A stretch of DNA of 64,000 nt from Jannaschia sp. W003 (GCF_025144335.1 NZ_CP083539.1:2977501-3041500), one strand, 5' to 3'. Positions 30,031 to 39,289 are shown, numbered from the stretch's first letter. Made by a program: numbers and translations. The notes: generated from the letters alone by a model not told the origin.

Positions 30031-30060
30031 GACGCCCCGGCCAGATACGGCCGGGGCGTC
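30031..30060 (-). terminator. Long hairpin after rpmD
   Basis: GACGCCCCGGCC-6 nt-GGCCGGGGCGTC, a 12-bp perfect stem 30 bp downstream of the rpmD stop. It closes the spc segment before the inserted kinase gene. No strong T-run. Confidence 0.6.
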
Positions 30061-30089
30061 GATGTCGTTCGTCCATGGGGGCGGCAAGG

Positions 30090-30275
30090 TCAGCCGCGCT
30101 CCTCGACGATCTCCACGAGGTGCGGGATCTTGTTGATCATGCCGCGTACGGAGGGGGTGTCCTCCAGCTCGCGCACACGGTGCATCTTGTTGAGCCCCAG
30201 CCCGATGAGGGTGGCGCGCTGCTCGGCGGGCCGGCGGATCGGCGAGCCGACCTGCTTGACGAGAATCGTTGCCAT
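30090..30275 (-). CDS. rpmD: 50S ribosomal protein L30
   Basis: 61 aa. [27 protein letters not shown] is the L30 signature. It follows rpsE by 3 bp. A 12-bp hairpin lies just after it, so it is the last gene of its transcript here, whereas rplO normally comes next. Confidence 0.97.
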   Translation of the reverse strand: MATILVKQVGSPIRRPAEQRATLIGLGLNKMHRVRELEDTPSVRGMINKIPHLVEIVEERG

Positions 30276-30278
30276 GGA

Positions 30279-30869
30279 TCAGGCCTCCTCGACCACGGGG
30301 GCCTGCTCGCCGTCGACCTTCGGGCCCAGCTCCTTGGGCAGGATGTCGGCGACCTTCTTGCCCCGGCGCTGCGCGACCGAACGCGGCGACTGCTCCTTGC
30401 GGAGGCCGTCGAGCGTGGCGCGGATCATGTTGTAGGGGTTCTGCGAGCCCATCGACTTGGCGACCACGTCCTTGATGCCCAGCATCTCGAACACGGCGCG
30501 CATCGGGCCGCCGGCGATGATTCCGGTGCCCTCGGGGGCGGTGCGCATGATGACCTTGCCGGCGCCGTGGCGGCCGTCGATGTCGTGGTGCAGCGTGCGG
30601 CCGTCCTTCAGGGGCACGCGCATCATCTGGCGCTTGGCCTGCTCGGTGGCCTTGCGGATGGCCTCGGGGACCTCCTTGGCCTTGCCCTTGCCGAAGCCGA
30701 CGCGACCCTTCTGGTCGCCCACGACGACGAGCGCGGCGAAACCGAAGCGCTTGCCGCCCTTCACGGTCTTGGACACGCGGTTGATGGCGACCAGGCGGTC
30801 GGCGAATTCCGGGTTCTCGTCGCGGTCGCGGCCTCGGCCCCGTCCGCGGTTGTCGTCACGTCCTGCCAT
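30279..30869 (-). CDS. rpsE: 30S ribosomal protein S5
   Basis: 196 aa. Double-stranded RNA-binding N-domain with [21 protein letters not shown] and [19 protein letters not shown]-terminal block [18 protein letters not shown]. The N-terminal [20 protein letters not shown] stretch and the final Gln/Lys-rich tail are longer than in E. coli S5. S5 guards decoding accuracy and mRNA entry. Confidence 0.97.
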   Translation of the reverse strand: MAGRDDNRGRGRGRDRDENPEFADRLVAINRVSKTVKGGKRFGFAALVVVGDQKGRVGFGKGKAKEVPEAIRKATEQAKRQMMRVPLKDGRTLHHDIDGRHGAGKVIMRTAPEGTGIIAGGPMRAVFEMLGIKDVVAKSMGSQNPYNMIRATLDGLRKEQSPRSVAQRRGKKVADILPKELGPKVDGEQAPVVEEA

Positions 30870-30980
30870 GCGGCATCTCCTCGTGTCGGGCGGGTGGTCC
30901 CCGCCCCGTCTGTGTCAGCCCAGGTGCCCCGCGCGGGGGCCCGGACCATCGAGGGGGCCGCGCGCGGCCCCCTGCCGGGT

Positions 30981-31340
30981 TCAGAACTTCAGGCCGCCCT
31001 CGCGGGCCGCCTCGGCCAGCGCCTTGACGCGGCCGTGGAACAGGAAGCCGCCGCGGTCGAAGAACACGTCCTCGACGCCGGCCGCCTTCGCGCGCTCGGC
31101 GATCGCGGCGCCCACCTTCGCGGCGGCCTCCACGTCGTTCTTGCCCACGATCCCGAGATCCTTCTCGAGCGACGAGGCCGAGACGAGCGTGCGCCCCTCG
31201 CGGTCGTCGATGAGCTGGGCCGAGATGTTCTTGTTCGAGCGGTGGACCGACAGGCGCGGACGCCCGGCGGCCAGCTTCTGCAGCTTGCTCCGGACGCGCA
31301 TGCGGCGCTTCTGGAACAGCTCTCGCTTGGTGAGTGCCAT
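30981..31340 (-). CDS. rplR: 50S ribosomal protein L18
   Basis: 119 aa from ATG 31340 ([20 protein letters not shown]), the usual length; the longer open frame runs through rpl[19 protein letters not shown] and the C-terminal [26 protein letters not shown] are diagnostic. L18 binds 5S rRNA. There are 111 bp between it and rpsE, longer than other gaps in this run. Confidence 0.97.
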   Translation of the reverse strand: MALTKRELFQKRRMRVRSKLQKLAAGRPRLSVHRSNKNISAQLIDDREGRTLVSASSLEKDLGIVGKNDVEAAAKVGAAIAERAKAAGVEDVFFDRGGFLFHGRVKALAEAAREGGLKF

Positions 31341-31351
31341 GTGTCCGGTCC

Positions 31352-31885
31352 TTACTTCTTCTTGCCTTCCTTGCGGAAGATGTACTCGCCCTTGTAGCGG
31401 ATGCCCTTGCCCTTGTAGGGCTCCGGCGCCCGCCACTTGCGGATCTCCGCGGCGACCTGGCCGACGCGCTGCTGGTCGATGCCCTCGACCGCGATCTCGG
31501 TGGGCTTGGCCGCCGTGATCGTGATGCCCTCGGGGATCGCGTACTCCACGTCGTGGGAGTAGCCGAGCGCCAGCTTCAGGGTGTTGCCCTGGACCTGCGC
31601 GCGGTAGCCCACGCCCTGGATCTCCAGCTCCTTCTTGAAGCCGGTCGTCACGCCCTGGACGAGGTTCGCGACCTGCGTGCGGCTCATGCCCCACTGCTGG
31701 CGCGCGCGCTTCGACTTGCCGCGGGGCTCGATGGTGACGGAGCCGTCCGCCACCACCACCGCCACGTCGTCGGTGGCCGTGAACGTGCGGGTGCCCTTGG
31801 GGCCCTTCACGCTGACCGTCTGGCCGCTGACCGAGGCCTCCACGCCGGAGGGCAGGTCGACGGGCTTCTTGCCGATACGAGACAT
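31352..31885 (-). CDS. rplF: 50S ribosomal protein L6
   Basis: 177 aa. [21 protein letters not shown] and the C-terminal blocks [24 protein letters not shown] identify L6, which binds near the factor site of the 50S. It lies 11 bp before rplR and 10 bp after rpsH. Confidence 0.98.
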   Translation of the reverse strand: MSRIGKKPVDLPSGVEASVSGQTVSVKGPKGTRTFTATDDVAVVVADGSVTIEPRGKSKRARQQWGMSRTQVANLVQGVTTGFKKELEIQGVGYRAQVQGNTLKLALGYSHDVEYAIPEGITITAAKPTEIAVEGIDQQRVGQVAAEIRKWRAPEPYKGKGIRYKGEYIFRKEGKKK

Positions 31886-31895
31886 GTGGCCCTCC

Positions 31896-32288
31896 TCAGA
31901 ACACGGTGCAGAGCACCTCTCCGCCGACGTTGGCGGAGCGTGCGTTGCTGTCGGACATGACGCCGCGGGGGGTCGAGACGATGGAGACGCCGAGGCCCTG
32001 GCGGACCGACGGCACGTCCTTCGCGCTCATGTAGACGCGGCGGCCGGGCTTCGAGATGCGCTTGAGCTCGCGGATCACGGGCGCGCCCTCGTAGTACTTG
32101 AGCGAGATCTCGAGCTCCGGGTGACCGTTGCGGTCGGTGGTGTGCTCGTAGCCGCGGATGTAGCCTTCGGCCTGCATCACGTCGAGCACCCAGGCGCGGA
32201 GCTTGGAGGCCGGCGTGCGGACCGTGGACTTGCCGCGCATCGAGGAGTTGCGGATGCGGGTCAGCATGTCGCCGATGGGATCATTCAT
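31896..32288 (-). CDS. rpsH: 30S ribosomal protein S8
   Basis: 130 aa. [22 protein letters not shown] and the C-terminal [31 protein letters not shown] are diagnostic. In E. coli S8 is the translational repressor of the spc operon by binding rplE mRNA; whether that holds here after the operon has been divided is unknown. Confidence 0.98.
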   Translation of the reverse strand: MNDPIGDMLTRIRNSSMRGKSTVRTPASKLRAWVLDVMQAEGYIRGYEHTTDRNGHPELEISLKYYEGAPVIRELKRISKPGRRVYMSAKDVPSVRQGLGVSIVSTPRGVMSDSNARSANVGGEVLCTVF

Positions 32289-32300
32289 CGTGTGTCCTCC

Positions 32301-32606
32301 CTACCAGCTCGACTTGACCATGCCCGGGATCTGACCCTTCGAGGCCAGTTCGCGCAGCATGATGCGGCTGAGCTTCAGCTTGCGGTAGTAGCCGCGGGGG
32401 CGCCCCGTCAGCTGGCAGCGGTTGTTGAGGCGGGTCGCGCTCGAGTTGCGGGGCAGCTCGGCCAGCTTGAGGCGGGCCTTGAAGCGCTCCTCCATCGGGC
32501 GGGACTCATCGTCGGCGATCGCCTTCAGCGAAGCGCGCTTGTCGGCATATTGGGCGACCAGCTTCTCGCGCTTCCGCTGACGCTGGATCATGGATTCTTT
32601 TGCCAT
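32301..32606 (-). CDS. rpsN: 30S ribosomal protein S14
   Basis: 101 aa. Long, zinc-free S14 form: [24 protein letters not shown] at the start and [20 protein letters not shown] with no CxxC pairs. ATG 32606; the longer frame upstream crosses rplE and is not used. Confidence 0.97.
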   Translation of the reverse strand: MAKESMIQRQRKREKLVAQYADKRASLKAIADDESRPMEERFKARLKLAELPRNSSATRLNNRCQLTGRPRGYYRKLKLSRIMLRELASKGQIPGMVKSSW

Positions 32607-32617
32607 CTCTCTGATCC

Positions 32618-33181
32618 TCAGGCTTGGAACGGAAGGTTGAAGTGCTTGAGCAGCGCGCGGGCCTCGTCGTCGGTGCCCGCGGTCGTCACGAACGCGATGT
32701 CCATGCCCCAGACCTCGTCGACCTTGTCGAAGTTGATCTCCGGGAACACGATGTGCTCCTTGAGGCCCATGTTGTAGTTGCCGCGGCCGTCGAAGCCCTT
32801 GGGGCTGACGCCCCGGAAGTCGCGCACGCGCGGCAGGGCGATCGTCACGAGACGGTCGAGGAACTCGTACATGCGGTCGCCGCGCAGCGTGACCTTCGTG
32901 CCCAGCGGCATGCCCTCGCGGACCCGGAAGCCGGCGATCGACTTCTTGGCCTTCGTGATCACGGCGCGCTGGCCGGCGATCGTGGACAGGTCGTCCTGGG
33001 CCGACTTGGCCTTCTTGCTGTCGCGCACGGCCTCGGAGCCCGCGCCGATGTTCAGCACGATCTTCTCGAGACGCGGCACCTGCATCGCGTTCTTGTACCC
33101 GAACTCCTCCATCAGGGCCGGCTTCACGCGGTCCCGGTAGTCGGCCTTCAGGCGCGGGGTGTATTCGGCTTGGTCGAGCAT
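32618..33181 (-). CDS. rplE: 50S ribosomal protein L5
   Basis: 187 aa. [32 protein letters not shown] and [20 protein letters not shown] are the L5 blocks. L5 binds 5S rRNA and bridges to the 30S head. Shares one base with the rplX stop. Confidence 0.98.
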   Translation of the reverse strand: MLDQAEYTPRLKADYRDRVKPALMEEFGYKNAMQVPRLEKIVLNIGAGSEAVRDSKKAKSAQDDLSTIAGQRAVITKAKKSIAGFRVREGMPLGTKVTLRGDRMYEFLDRLVTIALPRVRDFRGVSPKGFDGRGNYNMGLKEHIVFPEINFDKVDEVWGMDIAFVTTAGTDDEARALLKHFNLPFQA

Positions 33182-33486
33182 CAGATCGCGTCCCCCGTGG
33201 TCTTGGCGTAGCGCACCTTCTTGCCGTCCTCATCGCGGAAGCCGACGCGGGTGGCCTTGCCGTTGGCGTCGACGAGCGCGAGGTTCGACAGGTCGATCGG
33301 CATCGCCTTGGGGATGCGGCCGCCCTGCGACGCCTGACTCTGGCGGGTGTGGCGGATGGCCATGTTGACCCCGTCCACCACGGCCTTGCCCGCCTTCGGG
33401 TCGACCGAGACGATCTCGCCGGTCTTGGTCCGGTCCTTGCCGGCGAGCACGACCACCGTGTCGCCCTTGCGGAGCTTCGCAGCCAT
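33181..33486 (-). CDS. rplX: 50S ribosomal protein L24
   Basis: 101 aa from ATG 33486. The KOW motif region [23 protein letters not shown] is at the N-terminus. L24 starts 50S assembly. One-base overlaps with both rplN and rplE give tight coupling. Confidence 0.97.
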   Translation of the reverse strand: MAAKLRKGDTVVVLAGKDRTKTGEIVSVDPKAGKAVVDGVNMAIRHTRQSQASQGGRIPKAMPIDLSNLALVDANGKATRVGFRDEDGKKVRYAKTTGDAI

Positions 33487-33854
33487 CACAGCACCTCCGG
33501 CGCGAGCGAGATGATCTTCATGAAGTTCTTCGCGCGCAGCTCGCGGACGACGGGCCCGAAGATGCGGGTGCCGACCGGCTCGTTGTTGTTGTTGAGGATC
33601 ACGGCGGCGTTGCGGTCGAAGCGGATGGCCGTGCCGTCGTCGCGGCGGACCTCCTTGGCGGTGCGCACGACCACGGCCTTGCGCACGTCGCCCTTCTTCA
33701 CGCGGCCACGCGGAATGGCCTCCTTGACCGACACCACGATGATGTCGCCCACGGAGGCGTACTTCCGCTTGGATCCGCCCAGCACCTTGATGCACTGAAC
33801 GCGGCGAGCGCCGCTGTTGTCAGCAACATCCAGGTTGGTCTGCATCTGGATCAT
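33486..33854 (-). CDS. rplN: 50S ribosomal protein L14
   Basis: 122 aa. [33 protein letters not shown] and [26 protein letters not shown] are diagnostic of L14, which forms an intersubunit bridge. Confidence 0.98.
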   Translation of the reverse strand: MIQMQTNLDVADNSGARRVQCIKVLGGSKRKYASVGDIIVVSVKEAIPRGRVKKGDVRKAVVVRTAKEVRRDDGTAIRFDRNAAVILNNNNEPVGTRIFGPVVRELRAKNFMKIISLAPEVL

Positions 33855-33927
33855 TGGTTTCTCCCGACCTTTGGGGCGGCGATGCGAGCCGGTGCCCCCA
33901 GGGTTTCGAATTAAGTGGGCGGCGCCG

Positions 33928-34158
33928 TTACTCGGCGATCGCCTCCCAGCGCTTGGTCTTGGACTTCGGCGCGCATTCCTGGATGCGGACCTGGTCGCCG
34001 ACCTTGAACTGGTTCGTCTCGTCGTGGGCCCGGTACTTCTTGGACTTGCGGACCGTCTTGTGCAGCAGCGGGTGCTTGAAACGGCGCTCCACCGACACGG
34101 TGATCGTCTGGGCGTTGGCGTCGGAGGTCACGACGCCGGTGAGGATACGCTTGGGCAT
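33928..34158 (-). CDS. rpsQ: 30S ribosomal protein S17
   Basis: 76 aa. [34 protein letters not shown] is the S17 signature, with [20 protein letters not shown] after it. It starts 1 bp after the rpmC gene end. Confidence 0.98.
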   Translation of the reverse strand: MPKRILTGVVTSDANAQTITVSVERRFKHPLLHKTVRKSKKYRAHDETNQFKVGDQVRIQECAPKSKTKRWEAIAE

Positions 34159-34159
34159 C

Positions 34160-34366
34160 TCAGGCCTCCGTCTCGGCGCCGCGCGCCTTCTCGTTGAGGA
34201 TCGTCATCACGCGCGCCACGTCGCGGCGCACGGTGCGCATGCGCGCGGTGTTCTCGATCTGGTTCGTGGCCTGCTGGAAGCGGAGGTTGAAGGCCTCCTT
34301 CTTCAGCGCCGTGAGCTGCGTGCGCAGCTCGTCCGGGGTCTTGCCCCGCAGTTCCGTGGCGTCCAT
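34160..34366 (-). CDS. rpmC: 50S ribosomal protein L29
   Basis: 68 aa. [40 protein letters not shown] is typical of L29, which sits at the peptide exit tunnel rim. In the standard order it directly follows rplP. Here the putative oxygenase gene and 373 bp of non-coding DNA intervene, so rpmC begins a new transcript. Confidence 0.97.
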   Translation of the reverse strand: MDATELRGKTPDELRTQLTALKKEAFNLRFQQATNQIENTARMRTVRRDVARVMTILNEKARGAETEA

Positions 34367-34739
34367 CGCCCTGTTCCTCTCGACATCACCGGAAGGCCCC
34401 TGTCGGGGTCACCCTTGGCCCGGTGGAGTTGGATGAGCGCGCCGCCTACCCGAGTGGCGCCCCCGCGGCAAGCGCTTTCTCGCAAGCGGCGTCCGCAGTG
34501 CGCCCGCGTGCCGCGGCGCTGTCGGCCACTCAGCCGCAGGGCGACCGCTTCCCCGGGGAAGCACACCTTGCGGTTTACAGCCCGGCGCGGATTTGCGAAG
34601 CGGCGGCCAGCCTCGGATCCGGCTCCGTGCGTGCCGTCGCGCCCGTGCCGGCTCATGTTCGCTTCGCCGCACCACCCCGCGGCGTGGCGAACGCCGCCTC
34701 CGGCCCCCCGCGGGGCTCGGGGGCGGCACCCCCGCCCTC
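34367..34739. other. 373-bp non-coding gap upstream of rpmC
   Basis: No open frame here has a supportable product. The sequence is rich in GC runs and contains CCCCGACAGGGG-like and CCCCGCGGGG-like short stems. It must hold the promoter for rpmC-rpmD and the 3' region of the oxygenase gene, but I found no clear -35/-10 pair. Confidence 0.5.
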
Positions 34740-35357
34740 TTACCCCCAGGCGTAGTTGAAGGAGACGCTGACGCGCTCCTCCTCGGACTGGTTCAGGGGC
34801 ACCTCGTGGCGCAGCCACGACTCCCAAAGGAGCACGTCGCCCACCGCGGGCCGCGCGTAGTGGAACGCGCGCAGGTCCTCGGGCGCGTCCTTGGTCCGCA
34901 CCGGCGCCGCCATCATCATCGGCAGCCGCGGATCCTCGAACCGGATCGCGCTCGCCCCCTCGGGCATGGCGACGTAGGTGGTGCCCGAGATCACCGCGTG
35001 CGGATGCAGGTGCCCCGAATGCGAGCCGCCCTCGGGCAGCACGTTGATCCAGATGTCCTCGAGCCGCAGGGGCTTCTCGCCCAGGTCCCAATGCAGGGCG
35101 CGCGCGAAGGCGGCGGCGTGGGCGTCGAGCGACTCCACCACCTGCGCGAAGATGGGAAAGCGCCAGCCGAGGTCGGTCAGCGAGGCGTAGGAGGTGTAGC
35201 CCGGAAAGGCATTCTCCTCGCACCAAGCCTGCCCGGCCTCGTCGTCCTCGGCGATTGAGAGGCAGGACGCCTCCAGCTCGGCCGGGTCGACGGGCGACCC
35301 AAAGTCGCTCAGGCGGGCGTGGTAGAGGGGCGTGGCGAAGAGGCGTGTGAGGGTCAT
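34740..35357 (-). CDS. Putative 2OG-Fe(II) oxygenase (TIGR02466/2OG-FeII_Oxy_5-like)
   Basis: 205 aa. It has the pattern of the 2OG-FeII_Oxy_5 family: ATPLYHARL at the start, GGSHSGHLHPHAVISGTTYV (His116, 118, 120) followed by FEDPRLP, and a C-terminal LWESWLRHEVPLNQSEEERVSVSFNYAW, where His184 would be the distal iron ligand and Arg195 the 2-oxoglutarate ligand. The family is expected to hydroxylate a substrate using iron, oxygen and 2-oxoglutarate; no substrate is known to me. It lies between rplP and rpmC, an odd place for an enzyme. ATG 35357 is preferred over an in-frame start at 35384. Confidence 0.75.
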   Translation of the reverse strand: MTLTRLFATPLYHARLSDFGSPVDPAELEASCLSIAEDDEAGQAWCEENAFPGYTSYASLTDLGWRFPIFAQVVESLDAHAAAFARALHWDLGEKPLRLEDIWINVLPEGGSHSGHLHPHAVISGTTYVAMPEGASAIRFEDPRLPMMMAAPVRTKDAPEDLRAFHYARPAVGDVLLWESWLRHEVPLNQSEEERVSVSFNYAWG

Positions 35358-35410
35358 GCGCTCCCCTACCCGCCTGCGCCGCATGCCGGCAAGCGGGGCG
35401 GAAACGCGAA

Positions 35411-35432
35411 GGGGGCGCCCGAAGGCGCCCCC
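35411..35432 (-). terminator. Terminator after rplP
   Basis: Minus strand: GGGGGCGCC-TTCG-GGCGCCCCC, then TTCGCGTTTC. A 9-bp stem with a stable tetraloop 22 bp after the rplP stop. It ends the rplB-rplP transcript. Confidence 0.75.
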
Positions 35433-35453
35433 CTGTGTCTCGTGCCAGTCGGC

Positions 35454-35879
35454 TCAGGCCGTCTGGTGCCAGTCCTCGCGCTGGACCGTGCGCGTCTTGA
35501 TCGGCAGCTTCATGGCGGCGAGGCGCAGGGCCTCGCGGGCCACGGCGTCGGAGACACCGTCGATCTCGAACATCACCCGGCCCGGCTTCACCCGGCAGGC
35601 CCAGTAGTCGACCGAGCCTTTACCCTTACCCATCCGCACTTCGGTGGGCTTGGAGGTCACGGGCACGTCCGGGAAGATCCGGATCCAGACCCGGCCCTGA
35701 CGCTTCATGTGACGCGTCATGGCCCGGCGGGCGGCCTCGATCTGGCGCGCGGTGACCCGCTCCGGCTCCACGGCCTTCAGGCCGTAGGTGCCGAAGTTGA
35801 GCGTCGCGCCACCCTTGGCCTCGCCGCTGATGCGGCCCTTGAACTGCTTGCGGAACTTGGTCCGTTTGGGTTGCAGCAT
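35454..35879 (-). CDS. rplP: 50S ribosomal protein L16
   Basis: 141 aa. [16 protein letters not shown] at the start and [20 protein letters not shown] are diagnostic. VRMGKGKG places Arg82 at the position of E. coli L16 Arg81, which YcfD hydroxylates there. Last gene of the rplB-rpsS-rplV-rpsC-rplP unit: a terminator follows, then the putative oxygenase gene. Confidence 0.98.
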   Translation of the reverse strand: MLQPKRTKFRKQFKGRISGEAKGGATLNFGTYGLKAVEPERVTARQIEAARRAMTRHMKRQGRVWIRIFPDVPVTSKPTEVRMGKGKGSVDYWACRVKPGRVMFEIDGVSDAVAREALRLAAMKLPIKTRTVQREDWHQTA

Positions 35880-35892
35880 CTATCTGTCCTCC

Positions 35893-36630
35893 CTACCGGC
35901 GCCGGTCGCCGCGGGGGCGATCGTCGCGGCGGCCGCCGGCACCGCGCGGGGCCGGGCCGTCCTGAAGTTCCTGCGCCTTGCGGTCGCGCGCGCTGGGATC
36001 GTGCTCCATGATCTCGCCTTTGAAGATCCAGACCTTGATCCCGATGATGCCGTAGGGCGTCGTCGCCTCGATGCCCGCGTAGTCGATGTCCGCCCGCAGG
36101 GTATGCAGGGGCACGCGGCCCTCGCGGTACCACTCGGTCCGCGCGATCTCGGCGCCGCCGAGACGGCCCGCGAGGTTCACCCGGATGCCGAGCGCGCCCA
36201 TGCGCATGGCGTTCTGCACCGACCGCTTCATGGCGCGGCGGAACGAGACGCGGCGCTCGAGCTGCTGGGCGATGCTCTCGCCCACCAGGGCGGCGTCCAG
36301 CTCGGGCTTGCGGACCTCGACGATGTTGAGGTGCAGTTCGGAGTCGGTCAGCGCGGCGAGCTTCTTGCGGAGCGTCTCGATGTCCGCGCCCTTCTTGCCG
36401 ATGATCACGCCCGGACGCGCCGTGTGGATCGTCACGCGGCACTTCTTGTGGGGGCGCTCGATGATCACGCGGGAGATGCCGGCCTGCTTGCACTCCTTCT
36501 CGATGAACTGGCGGATGCGCAGATCCTCGAGGAGCATGTCGCCGTAGTTCTTGGTGTCGGCGTACCAGCGGCTGTCCCAGGTCCGGTTGACCTGGAGCCG
36601 CATGCCGATCGGGTTGACCTTGTTACCCAT
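35893..36630 (-). CDS. rpsC: 30S ribosomal protein S3
   Basis: 245 aa. [24 protein letters not shown] start, KH domain with [14 protein letters not shown], and the C-domain [16 protein letters not shown]. The tail (about 215-245) is Arg/Asp/Gly-rich ([16 protein letters not shown]). ATG shares one base with the rplV stop. S3 is part of the mRNA entry helicase. Confidence 0.98.
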   Translation of the reverse strand: MGNKVNPIGMRLQVNRTWDSRWYADTKNYGDMLLEDLRIRQFIEKECKQAGISRVIIERPHKKCRVTIHTARPGVIIGKKGADIETLRKKLAALTDSELHLNIVEVRKPELDAALVGESIAQQLERRVSFRRAMKRSVQNAMRMGALGIRVNLAGRLGGAEIARTEWYREGRVPLHTLRADIDYAGIEATTPYGIIGIKVWIFKGEIMEHDPSARDRKAQELQDGPAPRGAGGRRDDRPRGDRRR

Positions 36631-37010
36631 TATGCCTGCTCCTCGACCTGACGGACGGTGATCGTCAGCTCCGCGAACGGCTTGACGATGCGGCCGAAGC
36701 GGCCGCGGGCGCGGGGGCGGCCCCGCTTGAGGGTGAGGTTCTTGCCCACCCAGGCCTCGGCGACGATCAGCTCGTCCACGTCGAGGTTGTGGTTGTTCTC
36801 GGCGTTGGCGACCGCCGACTGGAGACACTTGCGGACGTCGTCCGCGATGCGCTTCTTCGAGAAGGTGAGGTCGGCGATCGCCTTCTCCACCTTCTTGCCG
36901 CGGATCATGCCGGCCACGAGGTTCAGCTTCTGCGGGCTCGTCTTGAGCATGCGCAGCTTGGCCATCGCCTCGTTGTCCGCCACGCGGCGGGGATTCTTGT
37001 CCTTGCCCAT
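36630..37010 (-). CDS. rplV: 50S ribosomal protein L22
   Basis: 126 aa. [25 protein letters not shown] and the hairpin region [23 protein letters not shown], which lines the exit tunnel, are diagnostic. Between rpsS and rpsC as usual. Confidence 0.98.
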   Translation of the reverse strand: MGKDKNPRRVADNEAMAKLRMLKTSPQKLNLVAGMIRGKKVEKAIADLTFSKKRIADDVRKCLQSAVANAENNHNLDVDELIVAEAWVGKNLTLKRGRPRARGRFGRIVKPFAELTITVRQVEEQA

Positions 37011-37015
37011 GGCGA

Positions 37016-37294
37016 TTACTTCCTCTTGGCTTTCTTGTCCGCGGCGTGACCGTAGTAGGTGCGCGTCGGGGAGTACTCGCCGAACTTCTGGCCGATCATG
37101 TCCTCGGAGACGTTCACGGGCACGTGCTTGCGACCGTTGTAGACGCCAAAGGTCAGTCCGACGAACTGCGGCAGGATGGTGGAGCGGCGCGACCAGATCT
37201 TGATCACGTCCGAGCGGCCCGACTCGCGGGCCTTCTCGGCTTTCTTGAGGACGTGGGCGTCGACGAACGGGCCCTTCCAGACGGAACGAGTCAT
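37016..37294 (-). CDS. rpsS: 30S ribosomal protein S19
   Basis: 92 aa. [21 protein letters not shown] and the C-terminal [42 protein letters not shown] are S19 signatures. ATG 37294, two bases after rplB; the longer frame upstream is a shadow of rplB. Confidence 0.98.
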   Translation of the reverse strand: MTRSVWKGPFVDAHVLKKAEKARESGRSDVIKIWSRRSTILPQFVGLTFGVYNGRKHVPVNVSEDMIGQKFGEYSPTRTYYGHAADKKAKRK

Positions 37295-37296
37295 GA

Positions 37297-38139
37297 TCAG
37301 CGCCCCTTGCGCTTGGCGTGGCGCGAGCGGACGATCAGCTTCGACGACGCCTTGTTCTTGTTGCGGGTCCGCGCGCCCTTGGTCGGCTTGCCCCACGGGG
37401 TGACCGGATGACGGCCACCGGAGGTGCGGCCTTCGCCGCCGCCGTGCGGGTGGTCGATCGGGTTCATCACCACGCCCCGGACGCTGGGCCGCTTGCCCAT
37501 GTGGCGGACGCGGCCCGCCTTGCCGAGGTTCTGGTTCGAGTTGTCGGGGTTCGACACCGCGCCCACGGTCGCCATGCATTCCTGACGCACGAGGCGGAGC
37601 TCGCCCGACGACAGGCGCAGCTGCGCGTAGCCGCCGTCGCGGCCCACGAACTGGGCGTAGGTGCCCGCCGCACGCGCGATCTGGCCGCCCTTGCCGGGCT
37701 TGAGCTCGACGTTGTGGACGATCGTGCCGATCGGCATGCCCGAGAACGGCATGGCGTTGCCCGGCTTGATGTCGGCGCGGGCCGAGGCGATCACCTGGTC
37801 GCCGATCCCGAGCCGCTGGGGCGCGAGGATGTAGGCCTGCTCGCCGTCGGTGTACTTCACAAGGGCGATGAAGGCGGTGCGGTTGGGATCGTACTCGATC
37901 CGCATCACCGCGCCGGTCACGTCGCGCTTGGCGCGCTTGAAATCGACGATCCGGTAGAGGCGCTTCGCCCCCCCGCCGCGGCGGCGCATCGTGATCCGTC
38001 CGGTGTTGTTGCGGCCCGCCTTCTTGGTCAGTCCCTCGGTGAGGGACTTGACCGGGCGGCCCTTGAACAGCTCCGAACGGTCGATCAGCACCAGCCCGCG
38101 CTGGCCCGGCGTCGTCGGCTTGTACGACTTGAGTGCCAT
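37297..38139 (-). CDS. rplB: 50S ribosomal protein L2
   Basis: 280 aa. [24 protein letters not shown] start and the peptidyl-transferase-proximal loop [29 protein letters not shown] (with the conserved His) are diagnostic. In the usual order it follows rplW directly. Here 865 bp with a toxin-antitoxin pair on the other strand intervene, so it opens a new transcript from 38140-38240; TATACC at about 38190 is a possible -10. Confidence 0.98.
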   Translation of the reverse strand: MALKSYKPTTPGQRGLVLIDRSELFKGRPVKSLTEGLTKKAGRNNTGRITMRRRGGGAKRLYRIVDFKRAKRDVTGAVMRIEYDPNRTAFIALVKYTDGEQAYILAPQRLGIGDQVIASARADIKPGNAMPFSGMPIGTIVHNVELKPGKGGQIARAAGTYAQFVGRDGGYAQLRLSSGELRLVRQECMATVGAVSNPDNSNQNLGKAGRVRHMGKRPSVRGVVMNPIDHPHGGGEGRTSGGRHPVTPWGKPTKGARTRNKNKASSKLIVRSRHAKRKGR

Positions 38140-38242
38140 TTGGCTGTCTTCCGTCTGCTTGCATCAGCGCCCATGGCGCCATCGGTATAGGGCCCCGCAG
38201 GTCCCCGGCTCGGGTCGCGCCGCCCCGGAGGGAAGCACAACG

Positions 38243-38272
38243 GCAAGGCCCCGGACGGGTCCGGGGCCTTGC
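38243..38272. terminator. 12-bp-stem hairpin upstream of rplB
   Basis: GCAAGGCCCCGG-6 nt-CCGGGGCCTTGC. It lies between the divergent rplB and phd genes and after no gene end, so it may insulate the two units, be a REP-like element, or stop read-through from rplW. Confidence 0.5.
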
Positions 38273-38359
38273 GGATGGGGGCGTGTAGTGGGGGGACGGG
38301 ACGGGGTCAAGGGTGGGTGAGCCGCTATCGGACCGCGTGGACCCGCGCCTGCCCGCCCC

Positions 38360-38397
38360 TTGCCGCGTGCGTCGCGGAAGCGTACATGTTTCTGTAC
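38360..38397 (+). promoter_or_regulatory. phd-yoeB promoter and YefM-type operator
   Basis: TTGCCG at 38360-38365, a 17-bp spacer and TACATG at 38383-38388 form a plausible promoter. The inverted repeat GTACA-TGTTTC-TGTAC (38382-38397) overlaps the -10. E. coli YefM-YoeB autoregulates through TGTACA-core repeats, and these arms match that core. The start codon follows at 38429. Confidence 0.65.
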
Positions 38398-38428
38398 CGA
38401 CGCGCATCGCCCTTTCCGAGGACGCCCC

Positions 38429-38698
38429 ATGGACATCGTCAGCTACACCGACGCCCGCAAGCACCTGAAGGCCGTCATGGACCGTGCCATCACCGACCGC
38501 ACCGAGACGGTCGTCACCCGCGCAGGCCGCGAGGCCGTGGTGGTGGTCGGCAAGGAGGAGTGGGACGCCATCCAGACCACGCTCCACCTCCTGTCCTCGC
38601 CCGCGAACGCGGCGCGTCTGCGCGCGGCCGTGGGGCAGCTCGATGCCGGGGGCGGCGCGGAGCGGGAGCTGATCGACGGTGAAACTGCTCTTCGCTGA
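38429..38698 (+). CDS. Antitoxin, Phd/YefM family
   Basis: 89 aa. N-terminal [31 protein letters not shown] and [19 protein letters not shown] match the DNA-binding fold of Phd/YefM; the C-terminus is the toxin-binding tail. It should neutralise the YoeB toxin and repress the promoter just upstream. GAGGA precedes the ATG. The gene ends 20 bp inside the toxin gene, giving translational coupling. Confidence 0.93.
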   Translation: MDIVSYTDARKHLKAVMDRAITDRTETVVTRAGREAVVVVGKEEWDAIQTTLHLLSSPANAARLRAAVGQLDAGGGAERELIDGETALR

Positions 38699-38945
38699 CG
38701 GTGCCTGGGAGGACTACCTCCACTGGCACCGCACCGACCCGAAGCTCCTGCGGCGCATCAACGATCTGATTCGCGAGGCGCGCCGGACGCCGTTCGACGG
38801 CATCGGCAAGCCCGAGCCGCTGCGCGGCGACCTCTCGGGCTGGTGGTCGCGCCGCATCACCCGCGAGCACCGCATGGTCTACCGCGTCGCCGGCGAGGGC
38901 GACGCCCGGGCGCTGGAGATCGCCCAGCTCCGCTACCACTACTGA
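38679..38945 (+). CDS. yoeB: Toxin YoeB, ribosome-dependent mRNA interferase
   Basis: 88 aa. [39 protein letters not shown] is the YoeB signature, with Glu46, Arg65 and the C-terminal RYHY (His87, Tyr88) matching the catalytic set Glu46/Arg65/His83/Tyr84 of E. coli. YoeB cuts mRNA in the ribosomal A site and so halts translation. It is intact. It lies head-on against the flanking ribosomal-protein genes rplB and rplW. Confidence 0.95.
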   Translation: MKLLFADGAWEDYLHWHRTDPKLLRRINDLIREARRTPFDGIGKPEPLRGDLSGWWSRRITREHRMVYRVAGEGDARALEIAQLRYHY

Positions 38946-38950
38946 ACGCG

Positions 38951-38984
38951 AAGGGGCCCCGCCGATCCCGGCGGGGCCCCCTGA
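38951..38984. terminator. Bidirectional terminator between yoeB and rplW
   Basis: GGGGCCCCGCC-6 nt-GGCGGGGCCCC, an 11-bp perfect stem 7 bp after the yoeB stop and 20 bp after the rplW stop. It should end both transcripts. Its core is the same 24 bp as in the rplQ terminator. Confidence 0.7.
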
Positions 38985-39004
38985 CCTTCCGACGTGCCGC
39001 AGGC

Positions 39005-39289
39005 TTACAGCCCCGTGGTCACGTCGATCGTGTTGCCCTCCTCGAGGGTCACGTAGGCCTTCTTCACGTCCTTGCGCTGGCCGGGGCGGCCGCGGAAGCG
39101 CTTGCGCTTGCCCTTGGTGATGGCGGTGTTCACCGCCCGCACCTTCACGCCGAACAGCTCCTCGACGGCCGCCTTGATGGTCGGCTTGTTGGCGTCGATC
39201 GCCACCTCGAAGACCACGGCGTTCTGCTCGGACGCCAGCGTCGCCTTCTCGGTGATGATCGGCTTTCGGATCACGTCGTAGGTGTTCAT
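39005..39289 (-). CDS. rplW: 50S ribosomal protein L23
   Basis: 94 aa. [47 protein letters not shown] is typical of L23, the exit-tunnel docking site for trigger factor and SRP. Last gene of the rpsJ-rplC-rplD-rplW unit; ATGA overlap with rplD. Confidence 0.98.
   Translation of the reverse strand: MNTYDVIRKPIITEKATLASEQNAVVFEVAIDANKPTIKAAVEELFGVKVRAVNTAITKGKRKRFRGRPGQRKDVKKAYVTLEEGNTIDVTTGL

Noticed and set aside
34423..34755. A 110-codon plus-strand open frame in the gap before rpmC
   Set aside because: No ribosome site, low complexity, no recognisable motif, and it overlaps the oxygenase gene end.
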